61,769 bases of DNA from Desulfovibrio sp. OttesenSCG-928-C06 (GTDB taxonomy: Bacteria > Desulfobacterota > Desulfovibrionia > Desulfovibrionales > Desulfovibrionaceae). Location of the stretch: the NCBI GenBank assembly GCA_030267065.1, contig JAJDJF010000003.1:1-61769 (forward strand), in the 5' to 3' direction. Below the pieces are notes generated by a model that saw only the letters and a list, made by a program, of their open reading frames with translations, was not told the origin of the DNA and did not search any database. Each line of letters starts with the position of its first letter. The stretch's first letter is position 1. Made by a program: the position numbers and the translations under genes. Positions 17,235 through 24,116 of the stretch are shown in pieces.

Positions 17235-18425
17235 CTAAGCTTCCATGCTCGCCTTAATAAACTCAACTGCCGCATACAAATTTATCGCGTTGCCGTAGAT
17301 GCTTAAGCGGCTCTTGCGGCTTGGCGCTTTTTCCTTGAGCGGGTCGAGCGTCCACCTGCCGTCAATGCGGCTATATCCCAGGCTATCGGCAAACCCATCA
17401 GCCAGCGGCTCAGTGATGGATTCAACTGGCCTGTAAAATCCATCCCGGCACAGGAGCCAATCAGCGTTTTGCCAGTAGCCGTTAGTCGGATTGGGGTTGC
17501 CATTTTCGCCAGCTGCGCCAGACTGCTTCCCGTCATGCTCTCTGTGATACCATTTCCACCCCTGTCCGCATCCGTGAAAGATGGAGTTGTCCACCCCGCA
17601 AGCTGCGCCTGTCTCGGAAGTTGATCCAGCCGCACTCGCTCCGTGCCGTCCGGGTTCGTTCCCGTTACAGCCATCCCCGGCGAGTCCTTCCAGTCTCTTG
17701 TTGATGGTGTCGCCCACCCCGCAAAAGCCTGCGAAACCAGAGCCAGATTCTGTGAGCGATTCGGGCGCAGCATTTGCCTGGCGCTGTACTCTTGTGGGCT
17801 GGAGGTGCGCGAGTGATTCACATCGTTGCAGGTTGGTGTGGGCCATCCAGTAAAGTCTTTGTCTGATGTTCGGCGCCCCGACACCACATGCTGCAAAAGG
17901 GACGCGCCCGATGGTGTAGTCTTCAAGCTCCAGCGTTGCTTGTACAATGTCGCCCCAAGCAAGGCCGTCACGTCCCGCAACCTGTTCGCCATAGATGCGC
18001 TCAGGGCGGAACTCTTTGATGAGCCGGTAAAACTCAGGCCACAAGTGCCGTCCGTCCGCATACCAGTCATGTCCGCAAGCTGTGCATCGGAAAATCCCTG
18101 TTCGGAAAGCATGTGGTAAAGGGTGCTTGCTACTGCATTCGGGGCAGAGCTTTTTCTTGCCGGCCGAACTGAACGGCGGGCAGGGGCAACTTCCTGTCCA
18201 GACAGGGCGGCTGTCGGGCCAACCGGCTTTACGCAGGGCAAGGGACCAGACTCCGCACCCCGCAAAGAAGTGATGCTGTGTAAACCCGGCAAGATCGCTT
18301 GATGATACATCCTCAATACTCCTTTCATCGACTTCACCGGGCATGATTTCGCCCATCTTGATAAGTTCGCGCAGCACATCGGCGGCATCTGGCGCAAATT
18401 CGTTATAGTAGGCCCAAGGTTTCAT
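17235..18425 (-). CDS. Phage DNA (cytosine-5) methyltransferase
   Basis: A 396-residue C5 methyltransferase. Motif I is FFAGCGVWSLALRKAGW, motif IV with the catalytic Cys is GSCPCPPFSSAGK, the ENV-like position reads GEQVAGRDG, motif VIII-like GAPNIRQRLYW, and motif X is IYGNAINLYAAVEFI. A CPEC...CTAC zinc-ribbon pair is inserted after motif IV. Such genes protect phage DNA from host restriction. The start at 18425 (MKPWAYYNE) matches the common phage form; a longer open frame to 18485 adds only low-quality sequence. A second frame stays open across almost the whole gene. Confidence 0.88.
   Translation of the reverse strand: MKPWAYYNEFAPDAADVLRELIKMGEIMPGEVDERSIEDVSSSDLAGFTQHHFFAGCGVWSLALRKAGWPDSRPVWTGSCPCPPFSSAGKKKLCPECSSKHPLPHAFRTGIFRCTACGHDWYADGRHLWPEFYRLIKEFRPERIYGEQVAGRDGLAWGDIVQATLELEDYTIGRVPFAACGVGAPNIRQRLYWMAHTNLQRCESLAHLQPTRVQRQANAAPESLTESGSGFAGFCGVGDTINKRLEGLAGDGCNGNEPGRHGASAAGSTSETGAACGVDNSIFHGCGQGWKWYHREHDGKQSGAAGENGNPNPTNGYWQNADWLLCRDGFYRPVESITEPLADGFADSLGYSRIDGRWTLDPLKEKAPSRKSRLSIYGNAINLYAAVEFIKASMEA
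17303..18397 (-). CDS. Long open frame overlapping the methyltransferase (possible overprinted gene)
   Basis: A 364-codon frame on the same strand, nested in the methyltransferase gene. It has repeated GW[PAT]TP-x-x-x-D units (GWPTPTCND, GWATPSTRDWKD, GWTTPSFTDA) and ends LNPSLSRWLMGLPIAWD. From memory, phage proteins with these repeats and this ending are common in databases as annotated products, which argues that the frame is under selection rather than accidental. No convincing ribosome site is seen. It may instead be a shadow kept open by codon bias. Confidence 0.35.
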   Translation of the reverse strand: MRQMPPMCCANLSRWAKSCPVKSMKGVLRMYHQAILPGLHSITSLRGAESGPLPCVKPVGPTAALSGQEVAPARRSVRPARKSSAPNAVASTLYHMLSEQGFSDAQLADMTGMRTDGTCGLSFTGSSKSSALSASMANRLRDVTALLGATLYKQRWSLKTTPSGASLLQHVVSGRRTSDKDFTGWPTPTCNDVNHSRTSSPQEYSARQMLRPNRSQNLALVSQAFAGWATPSTRDWKDSPGMAVTGTNPDGTERVRLDQLPRQAQLAGWTTPSFTDADRGGNGITESMTGSSLAQLAKMATPIRLTATGKTLIGSCAGMDFTGQLNPSLSRWLMGLPIAWDIAALTAGGRSTRSRKKRQAARAA

Positions 18426-18550
18426 ATCATTTCCAGTAGGCGTAAAAGGCGATTTCCAGTGCAAGTGTACTGCGGCTCGCCACACCGCCCGAGGTGGAGT
18501 GTCCCGAGTCGCACCTCGACCCTTCTAGCTCGGGAGAATTCAACAAAATT

Positions 18551-18827
18551 TTAACGGTGTGGCGGCTGGGGCGATACGCTGCCTCTGGCCACTGGTCCGT
18601 GCGGATTAAGCTGGCACAATTTTTCAAGAGCTTTGTCCCAGGCTTCATCCGGGCTCATGTCTTTAAAGGAGAAAACGGAACCGGGCACAATTTCGCACCA
18701 TGCCCCCCCCCTCAAGGCCGCATGCTTTGCCGTAGCCGCCGCATTCGGTACGCGCCTCATTGCCCTCAAGACGGCAATGTCGGATATAATAGGACGAACC
18801 GTGCGAATTAATCATGAATCTGGGCAT
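18551..18827 (-). pseudogene. Small phage protein split by a frameshift at a G9 tract
   Basis: From the ATG at 18827 (GGAGG 6 nt upstream) the frame reads MPRFMINSHGSSYYIRHC...KACGLE to a run of nine G (18702-18710 on the plus strand as C). It then goes out of frame and stops at 18663. With eight G it would continue as GGAWCEIVPGSVFSFKDMSPDEAWDKALEKL and stop at 18551, giving about 92 residues. The join reads like one protein. Either a one-base sequencing error, a mutation, or a slippage-controlled switch. Function unknown. Confidence 0.6.
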
Positions 18828-18919
18828 AAAAACCTCCGTTAATACCCAATCTCTTGCATGGCTTGACATTATCCACATCATTCACCATGCTGGACCTTCG
18901 TTATTGTTTCAAAGCTAGA

Positions 18920-18954
18920 CACAAAACCCCGTTGTTACCGCAGCGGGGTTTTGT
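18920..18954 (-). terminator. Terminator-like hairpin after the ASCH-like gene
   Basis: CACAAAACCCCG pairs with CGGGGTTTTGTG (12 bp, 11-nt loop), immediately downstream of the stop at 18956 on the minus strand. The uridine tract is embedded in the stem rather than following it, so termination efficiency is uncertain. Confidence 0.55.
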
Positions 18955-18955
18955 G

Positions 18956-19648
18956 TTACTTACACGCCGGGTTGTCATACTCCACCACCCAGACCCAGGG
19001 GTTGTCCTTCCATGTGTGGCCGGGGCGTTTTCCGTTGATGGAGTCCCAGAGCATGGAAAAGGCCATACGGGGAGGAAAATCAAAACGGCTGTATTCGGCC
19101 TCTATCCCCTCGGCCATGGCGTCAGCCTCTGTAATTGCCTGCAACCGCTCAACACGCACGCCGGTCACGGTGTAAACATCCCGGCTGGCCCAGCGGGGCA
19201 TGTGGATGGAGAGGTGCCAACCTTTGGAGCTACCTGAAAAAAGGTCATCCCCCCAAACAGCAAAGCTGTACGGCTCCAGCACGGAGTCATCGACAAGGAA
19301 AATACCGTTCTCATGAGGGGAACCTACAAAATAGACAGTGTCGTTCCCAGCTTTGTAGGCGATGGCCGCTTCACCATAGCTATTGATATCTGCCCAAGTC
19401 TCCCGCACCCAAATCTTATCCCCAGGCTCGCCATATGGACTGGTGCGAACATCGGCAAAAACGTGGCTGTCGCCGTATTTGTCTGTGCAGTGCAGCACGC
19501 CGTCCACGTCTTCAAAGTACGGCTCATAAGGCAGGCAGCGCTTGCCCTTGTGCCAGGGCACTGTAACAATGCGCCGCGTCATACGCTTAAGCCCGGAGCG
19601 GTTTGCGCGCACCATGGGGGCAGAAAAAAGGATTGGGTATTCTTTCAT
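18956..19648 (-). CDS. Phage protein, ASCH-like fold suspected
   Basis: 230 residues. The opening PILFSAPMVRANRSGLKRMTRRIV is a variant of the phage/ASCH pattern in which a promoter-like loop RAIxxGxKxxTRR follows a short strand. Later PYGEPGDKIWVRETWAD and the terminal W..NPWVWVVEY are typical of the same group. ASCH proteins bind RNA or modified bases; no activity can be assigned. It lies two bases from the next upstream gene in a tightly packed leftward early operon. Confidence 0.65.
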   Translation of the reverse strand: MKEYPILFSAPMVRANRSGLKRMTRRIVTVPWHKGKRCLPYEPYFEDVDGVLHCTDKYGDSHVFADVRTSPYGEPGDKIWVRETWADINSYGEAAIAYKAGNDTVYFVGSPHENGIFLVDDSVLEPYSFAVWGDDLFSGSSKGWHLSIHMPRWASRDVYTVTGVRVERLQAITEADAMAEGIEAEYSRFDFPPRMAFSMLWDSINGKRPGHTWKDNPWVWVVEYDNPACK

Positions 19649-19650
19649 GG

Positions 19651-19998
19651 CTACTCACCATCTACCGGCGCATCAACCGCATACCACGCATACGGAACCA
19701 CAAAAGCCAGATTGCACTCACGCATTTGCTGAACAAAGCCTTCCCATCCTTCGGATTCGATAGACTCACAGTAGCTTATGCCGCGCACGCCGGCTTGATA
19801 CCAGCCGTCCGCTAACTTGCGGATCATGACCACATCGCGCATGATAAAGCCGGAACCAGATCCGCTGCTGTAGTCTACAACGCCGAAAACGGGAGTTTTC
19901 TCCAGAGCCAGGCGCAGGTAGTCGTAGTCGGTGCAGAGGGTATATGCCTTTTGCAGCGCGGCATCCTGCTGCTCGCGGCGTTTAATGACGTTACTCAT
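19651..19998 (-). CDS. Early phage protein of unknown function (115 aa)
   Basis: No family recognised. The product is soluble, with an N-terminal Lys/Arg-rich helix (MSNVIKRREQQDAALQKAY) followed by a probable beta-rich domain containing a SGSGSGF glycine-serine turn. It overlaps the upstream DUF5131-like gene by 4 bp (ATGA type) and is 2 bp from the next gene, so it is translated as part of the early operon. Confidence 0.65.
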   Translation of the reverse strand: MSNVIKRREQQDAALQKAYTLCTDYDYLRLALEKTPVFGVVDYSSGSGSGFIMRDVVMIRKLADGWYQAGVRGISYCESIESEGWEGFVQQMRECNLAFVVPYAWYAVDAPVDGE

Positions 19999-20996
19999 AC
20001 CGGAACCTCATTCCACTCACGTTCATTCAACAAACGACCAGAGCAACGCTTGCCGACACGATACATGCGAATACCGGGGTTCTCGGCGAAAATGTGCGGC
20101 GTAGCCTTGAAACCGTCAGGGATACTTGCATCCTGATGAACCTTGTACCCACCGTCTGGTTGGTAAAAAGCGGGGGTCCATTCGCCCCATCCCTTGAAGA
20201 AAAAAGGAGTGCCTGCGCCCCAGCACTGTTCTGCAAGCTTGTAGACCCATGCGTAGTTCACGGGGCGGGCTTTTGGTCCTGTTTCGCCGCCACAGATAAC
20301 CCACTGGATTTCATCCACGCGTGCAGTTTCAACGTAATCAATTGGCCCATCGCCGTTCCACCCACGATAATCTCTATCCGTTGGAGTGCGCCGAAACCCT
20401 AAATTAATCGGCCCCAACATTGGTTCCACGCTCACAAAACGCTTTGCAGCCGGAGTGTCGAGCAGCACGGGAATCTTGACATCAGCTTCGGCCTGATTAC
20501 ACACGGTCACCCCAAGCCAGACGTTGGACAGGGGCCAGCGCAAGCCATCCATGCACGGGTCAAGCCCTGCTTGCCCGGCAAAAAGCTGATACATGGTCCC
20601 GCGCCGGTCATTAGCAGCACAGGAGGTATCGGTCATAAACGCCCGCATGCGCTCTGGCCGTTTGGTCAGGATCATAAAAGTATGCTGTGGGCAAAGCGCG
20701 GCCACGGCAAAAACCTTTGCAACCAGACCAAAGGAAACGCGCTCATGGAAAAGGTCACCCATGCTGCATGTAAAGATGCGCTTGGGCTTTTTGTACTTTA
20801 CTGGTTGCAGCCAGCGGTCCGCATGCGTGTGGATATCGAAAGGCAAAGCGGTATGATACCCGCAGCGCCCACGCAGACGGGAGTAAACCATGCGCTCTGC
20901 GTAGCAGTTAGCGCAGCCGGGGCTAACCTTTGGTCCGGGGCAGCCGGTGACCGGGTTCCATGTGACATCGCACCATTCGATTTTGGTGTTATTCAT
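19995..20996 (-). CDS. DUF5131 (Gp37/Gp68-type) phage protein
   Basis: 333 residues. The N-terminus IEWCDVTWNPVTGCPGPKVSPGCANCYAE carries the three-cysteine signature of the phage Gp37/Gp68 family, which resembles a radical-SAM-like cluster motif. Downstream FTCSMGDLFHE, ILTKRPERM, NVWLGVTV, FVSVEPMLGPI and WVICGGETG follow in the family's order. The biochemical role is not established to my knowledge. Starts overlapping the next upstream gene by 8 bp. Confidence 0.88.
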   Translation of the reverse strand: MNNTKIEWCDVTWNPVTGCPGPKVSPGCANCYAERMVYSRLRGRCGYHTALPFDIHTHADRWLQPVKYKKPKRIFTCSMGDLFHERVSFGLVAKVFAVAALCPQHTFMILTKRPERMRAFMTDTSCAANDRRGTMYQLFAGQAGLDPCMDGLRWPLSNVWLGVTVCNQAEADVKIPVLLDTPAAKRFVSVEPMLGPINLGFRRTPTDRDYRGWNGDGPIDYVETARVDEIQWVICGGETGPKARPVNYAWVYKLAEQCWGAGTPFFFKGWGEWTPAFYQPDGGYKVHQDASIPDGFKATPHIFAENPGIRMYRVGKRCSGRLLNEREWNEVPV

Positions 20997-21210
20997 ACCG
21001 CACCACCTTCTTCCCCTGCGTCACCTTCGCGCAGCGCACGCGTCGGATGGTCTTGATAAAGCGGATACAGTCAGGGCAGGTGACGGTGCGCTTGTTGGTA
21101 GCCTCAAGATCGTCACCACCGTAAAACACGCCGCAGAGCGTTCCTTCCTCGGTCGGGTGACCAAGGTGGACGCCATCCGTGCCTTGCAGGAAGTAGATAT
21201 CGTAGCTCAT
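20989..21210 (-). CDS. Small Cys-containing early phage protein (73 aa)
   Basis: 73 residues with a CPDC pair (TVTCPDCIRFIKTIRRVRC) that could be half of a zinc site together with the single Cys at residue 26 (GTLCGVF). No family name is secure. Overlaps both neighbours (4 bp upstream, 8 bp downstream), consistent with translational coupling. Confidence 0.65.
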   Translation of the reverse strand: MSYDIYFLQGTDGVHLGHPTEEGTLCGVFYGGDDLEATNKRTVTCPDCIRFIKTIRRVRCAKVTQGKKVVRYE

Positions 21211-21593
21211 GCTGACTCCTCCGCAGTCCTGCCTTTAGCGCCTACCAAGCCGCAATAACCCTTGCGGCGGGCTTCGCAACTCGCATCATCTTCAATCCAG
21301 AACGCCCTTTGAGGGCTGATGCCAAAAATGTACGCTTCCGGCACACCTTCAGGGCGCGGCGGATCATCAAGGTCGTTTTCGATGATTTCGTGGCGTTCTT
21401 TGGCTGACATGTCGTGAAGGATTGTTCTGGGATTGGGACGCTTACCTACGCGCCACGCCATACAACGGGAACCGAGGCAGTCAGCACGCAAGGTAAAAGC
21501 GTCATCCTCCGTGCCGTCATTGAACGAACGCGACACCGGACCAGACATAAAAGGACAGACCTTGCGATTTGCTTCTTCTACTGTCAGCATCAT
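21207..21593 (-). CDS. Cys-rich early phage protein (128 aa)
   Basis: 128 residues. The pattern MTVEEANRKVCPFM...CLGSRCMAWR...CEARRKGYCGLVG is familiar from small phage proteins of proteobacteria in which these cysteines probably bind zinc; function unknown. An acidic middle (NDGTEDD, ENDLDDPP) separates the two Cys clusters. It ends in an ATGA-type overlap with the gene at 21210. Confidence 0.7.
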   Translation of the reverse strand: MMLTVEEANRKVCPFMSGPVSRSFNDGTEDDAFTLRADCLGSRCMAWRVGKRPNPRTILHDMSAKERHEIIENDLDDPPRPEGVPEAYIFGISPQRAFWIEDDASCEARRKGYCGLVGAKGRTAEESA

Positions 21594-21598
21594 TTTGC

Positions 21599-21790
21599 TT
21601 ACCTCCCGACTTCATCCATCCGCTTTTTGGCCTCTTGAGAGGCGTAGCGGGCTTTTTTAAGGTTCTTGCCCTCGGCAGCCAGGCTGCGGCGGCTGTTTTC
21701 CAGCGCGGTTTCCAGCGCTTTTATCTGCCACTCCAGGGTGGCTATGTACTCGCGCTGGCTGGCGCATAGTGCTTTTTCACTTTTCGGCAT
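21599..21790 (-). CDS. Short coiled-coil phage protein (63 aa)
   Basis: 63 residues, nearly all helical, with heptad-like spacing (YIATLEWQIKALETALENSRRSLAAEGKNLKKARYASQEAKKRMDEV). No cysteine motif or membrane segment. It lies 5 bp upstream of the Cys-rich gene, and the 39-bp spacer behind it contains a small CCCCG/CGGGG hairpin. A role as a dimeric accessory protein is only a guess. Confidence 0.55.
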   Translation of the reverse strand: MPKSEKALCASQREYIATLEWQIKALETALENSRRSLAAEGKNLKKARYASQEAKKRMDEVGR

Positions 21791-21829
21791 CTGCTTCTCC
21801 GTAATCCCCGCCGGGGATTTTTAGCCTTC

Positions 21830-22234
21830 TCAGCCGCAGTCACCGGGCAAAACGGGCTGGCTTTTGGCCTCGACACTCATGGGCGTCAGCTTGATTTTTA
21901 CCGTGGGGTCCATCGAGGACGTTTCGGTTATACGCGGCAGTGTGCCGTGCTTTGCAAAGCGCTCCAGCAGCGGCAAAAGCTCGCGCACCTGACTGCGGGT
22001 CAGATGCATGCGGGTGCTGATAAAGACCTCTTTGGGCAGCGGATACCGCACCCAGCCGCACCCGCCGGGCATGACCTGCGAGGCAGGCACCCGTGCCTCT
22101 GGCTCATGTGTGCCCAGCCAGATGGCTTCTTCTCCGACCATGGAGCTTTGCTGCAAAGAGCAGTCAGTGTCGGCCAGGTCCCGGAACTTGATCAGCGGGA
22201 AGCCTCGGTCAGTAGTCGCAAAAATGAATTTCAT
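21830..22234 (-). CDS. Early phage protein of unknown function (134 aa)
   Basis: 134 residues. KFRDLADTDCSLQQSSMVGEEAIWLG, GWVRYPLPKEVFISTRMHLTRSQVRELLPLLERF resemble a widespread uncharacterised phage protein that has a C-terminal helical bundle reading 'MHLTR..V..LLP.L'. No catalytic residues can be proposed. The start overlaps the preceding gene by 4 bp (ATGA). Confidence 0.7.
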   Translation of the reverse strand: MKFIFATTDRGFPLIKFRDLADTDCSLQQSSMVGEEAIWLGTHEPEARVPASQVMPGGCGWVRYPLPKEVFISTRMHLTRSQVRELLPLLERFAKHGTLPRITETSSMDPTVKIKLTPMSVEAKSQPVLPGDCG

Positions 22235-22455
22235 CTATCCTCCCGCAGCAGCATCTGCATTCCGCAGCCGTTTTCCAGCGCCAGCACATCCTTCTGCGTG
22301 ATAATCTTTGCCGTGTTGCGGTCCGGCTGGCCGCCCCGGATTACTTCGCAAAGTATCTGGTCCGGGTAGCTGCCGTTACGCCCTATTACCAGCAGCTTTT
22401 CAGCAAAGCGGCGGGTCAGGATGATATCTCCATCACGCAACGGCCTGACACTCAT
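22231..22455 (-). CDS. Small early phage protein (74 aa), downstream of structured RNA R1
   Basis: The start at 22455 (MSVRPLRDGDIILTRR) has GGAG 6 nt upstream; a longer frame to 22575 would run through the conserved RNA element and is rejected. The product is a small mixed alpha/beta protein (FAEKLLVIGRNGSYPDQILCEVIRGG). Function unknown. Its leader is the three-way-junction RNA at 22473-22567, so translation may be regulated by it. Confidence 0.6.
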   Translation of the reverse strand: MSVRPLRDGDIILTRRFAEKLLVIGRNGSYPDQILCEVIRGGQPDRNTAKIITQKDVLALENGCGMQMLLREDR

Positions 22456-22472
22456 AAAAACTCCAGAACTCT

Positions 22473-22567
22473 CCCCACCTGTGGGCCTGCCGGGAACCGG
22501 CAGCTCAACCTCTGCCAACCAGATGCCAGCTCCCGGCGCTTGTGAACGCCACAAGCCCGCAGAGGGG
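22473..22567 (-). ncRNA. Structured RNA element R1 (three-way junction)
   Basis: On the minus strand: P1 closes 22560-22567/22473-22486 (CCCC..CTGCGGGC with GCCCACAG..GGGG), P2 is CTTGTG-GCGTT-CACAAG (22539-22555), and P3 is GCCGGGA..TGCC with GGCA..TCCCGGC. The same three helices with different base pairs and an identical GCGTT loop occur at 23752-23837. It sits between two early genes, 18 bp before the start at 22455. It resembles the c4-type antisense RNA layout of phages, but I cannot confirm that class. Confidence 0.65.
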
Positions 22568-22571
22568 AAAA

Positions 22572-23003
22572 TCAAAAATCACCCTTGTAAACTTCGTAAA
22601 AGTTGCGCAAATCGCGCACAGGGCGCACCAAAGAGTCCTTGCTGCCCAGAACACGCCGATCCAGAATCAACAGAAAATCGGACTGCAACTCCGCAACCCG
22701 GTCAGGGATGTTCAAGCTGGATACAGACCCACCGCCAGCAAGAAAGTGAACCAGCACCTCAATATCCTGCTCAAACTCGGCGTAAATGCTCACAGTCATG
22801 GACGGTGAAGGGGTTTCTTCCTCCCACTCCAGATACTGCAAAGCCTTGTTCAAATCCTCGACAGGAGCGCCCTTATACGGCGCACGCAGCACATATTTTA
22901 CAGCGTTACCAAGGCAAAACCCCAAGTGGCGCGTCAGTGCTATGGGCTGCACCGGGTAAACCGTGTAATGGGCTGGGTTGCTGACCGGGTTGTGTTCGCT
23001 CAT
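22572..23003 (-). CDS. DUF3310-family phage protein, copy 1
   Basis: 143 residues. The N-terminal NPAHYTVYPVQPIALTRHLGFCLGNAVKYVLRAPYKG is the DUF3310 signature (small phage proteins sometimes called nucleotide-kinase-like; activity not proven). The C-terminal half is unrelated to that of its paralog at 23242-23727. ATGA-type overlap with the gene upstream; followed immediately by RNA element R1. Confidence 0.8.
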   Translation of the reverse strand: MSEHNPVSNPAHYTVYPVQPIALTRHLGFCLGNAVKYVLRAPYKGAPVEDLNKALQYLEWEEETPSPSMTVSIYAEFEQDIEVLVHFLAGGGSVSSLNIPDRVAELQSDFLLILDRRVLGSKDSLVRPVRDLRNFYEVYKGDF

Positions 23004-23254
23004 TCGAAAATCTCCCCATTAACAAATTGCGGAACTTCACGGAGTCCCTTCTTGGCAAACTCGGAAATTTTATCGTGCCAGTCGATACGGGACCATGCAT
23101 AGCCTCGTGGATTTTTACACTGCCCCTCAAATGGGCAAGTCGAGCCTATATAAAAAGTACAATCGCGCTTATCTCCCATGTTTTCACAGTGCAAAGCGAG
23201 ATATGCACAAGCCAAATAACCAGGACCAGTAAGCTCGGTAATTATTTCTCGCAC
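23000..23254 (-). CDS. Cys-containing early phage protein (84 aa)
   Basis: 84 residues lying between the two DUF3310 paralogs. Cysteines at CAYLALHC, DCTFYIGSTCPFEGQC could form a zinc or disulfide site. Function unknown. It overlaps the neighbour on each side (13 and 4 bp), so the three genes are translated as a unit. Confidence 0.65.
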   Translation of the reverse strand: MREIITELTGPGYLACAYLALHCENMGDKRDCTFYIGSTCPFEGQCKNPRGYAWSRIDWHDKISEFAKKGLREVPQFVNGEIFE

Positions 23255-23727
23255 GGGAATAGCTCCTCTTCACGAATCATCTTCTCAATCGCACCGTGCA
23301 TGTCACCAAAAGCCAACAAAGCCTTTGAGTGGGCAGTGTCACTTTTTTCGCGCCAAATACCATGCAAATAAACTTGCAACGCCTCTAAAAACATTGCCGG
23401 GTACAGGTATGTACGGCCATGCTCAGGTAGCGACATAAAGCGGTCCATTTCCGCAATTGCGTCAACTACCTGCCTATACGCGCCATAACAGGGCTTAAAA
23501 GGATACCCATACTTTTCAGCTCCGGCAAAATTAAGCGGCTCAATTTCCCACTTCAAAAACCGCAGAGCTTTGTTCAAATCCTCAATAGGTGTGCCTCTAT
23601 GTGGCGCACTCAGAACACATCTTACGGCACTACCAAGGCAATACCCCAAATGGCGCGTAATAGAGATAGGAGGCACCGGGTAAACCGTGTAATGGGCCGG
23701 GTTGCTGACCGGGTTGTGTTCGCTCAT
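23242..23727 (-). CDS. DUF3310-family phage protein, copy 2
   Basis: 161 residues from the start at 23727 (GGAGG 4-5 nt upstream). The first 18 residues are almost identical to copy 1 and the DUF3310 core continues to ALRFLKWE; the C-terminal part is a different helical domain (YGAYRQVVDAIAEMDRF...). Tandem duplication followed by divergence is the simplest reading. Its leader contains RNA element R2, as copy 1's downstream neighbour has R1. Confidence 0.8.
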   Translation of the reverse strand: MSEHNPVSNPAHYTVYPVPPISITRHLGYCLGSAVRCVLSAPHRGTPIEDLNKALRFLKWEIEPLNFAGAEKYGYPFKPCYGAYRQVVDAIAEMDRFMSLPEHGRTYLYPAMFLEALQVYLHGIWREKSDTAHSKALLAFGDMHGAIEKMIREEELFPCEK

Positions 23728-23751
23728 AAAACCTCCGCTTGCTGATAATCT

Positions 23752-23837
23752 CCCCGCCTCTGGCCTTGCCGGGAACCTCACAGCTTTCCCAAGTTTGGTT
23801 CCCGGCCCTGATGAACGCCATCAGGCCGGAGGCGGGG
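23752..23837 (-). ncRNA. Structured RNA element R2 (three-way junction)
   Basis: On the minus strand a 14-bp P1 (CCCCGCCTCCGGCC with GGCCAGAGGCGGGG, one wobble), P2 CTGATG-GCGTT-CATCAG (23808-23824) and a 10-bp P3 (GCCGGGAACC with GGTTCCCGGC, 23768-23806). Its stems are base-paired but different from R1, which supports conserved structure. It ends 24 bp before the DUF3310 copy 2 start, so it could be a cis leader or an antisense RNA. Confidence 0.7.
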
Positions 23838-23849
23838 AAAATTACTACT

Positions 23850-24014
23850 TTACCAGCGTAAAACCGCTGTCACCACAAATCCCAAGCACCCAAGCCCGGC
23901 CAGCAGTATCACCAGTACGCCCATCACCGGCCTGCCTTCGCGCCCTGATGCGCTTTCTTCGCACTCGGGCCATGGTGGACTTGCCGTAAAGGTCTTTTGG
24001 GCATCATCACGCAT
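23850..24014 (-). CDS. Tiny single-span membrane protein (54 aa)
   Basis: A short open frame: a hydrophilic, acidic N-terminus (MRDDAQKTFTASPPWPECEE) and one transmembrane helix (VMGVLVILLAGLGCLGFVV) ending in a positively charged tail (LRW). Its start lies 3 bp after the stop of another tiny membrane gene. Ribosome site weak; coupling to the upstream gene likely. Function unknown. Confidence 0.5.
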   Translation of the reverse strand: MRDDAQKTFTASPPWPECEESASGREGRPVMGVLVILLAGLGCLGFVVTAVLRW

Positions 24015-24017
24015 ACA

Positions 24018-24116
24018 TCACCCGGACAGCAGGCAGGAAAGCACTATCAGCGCCAAACTGCCGCTTATGAGCAGGGCGAGGGGCAGCATGCTCAAAGTGT
24101 TGTCAGAGCGGTTCAT
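24018..24116 (-). CDS. Tiny hydrophobic peptide (32 aa)
   Basis: MNRSDNTLSMLPLALLISGS followed by LALIVLSCLLSG: one hydrophobic segment. Its ATG overlaps the stop of the CII-like gene (ATGA at 24113-24116), the standard sign of translational coupling. No family recognised. Confidence 0.5.
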   Translation of the reverse strand: MNRSDNTLSMLPLALLISGSLALIVLSCLLSG

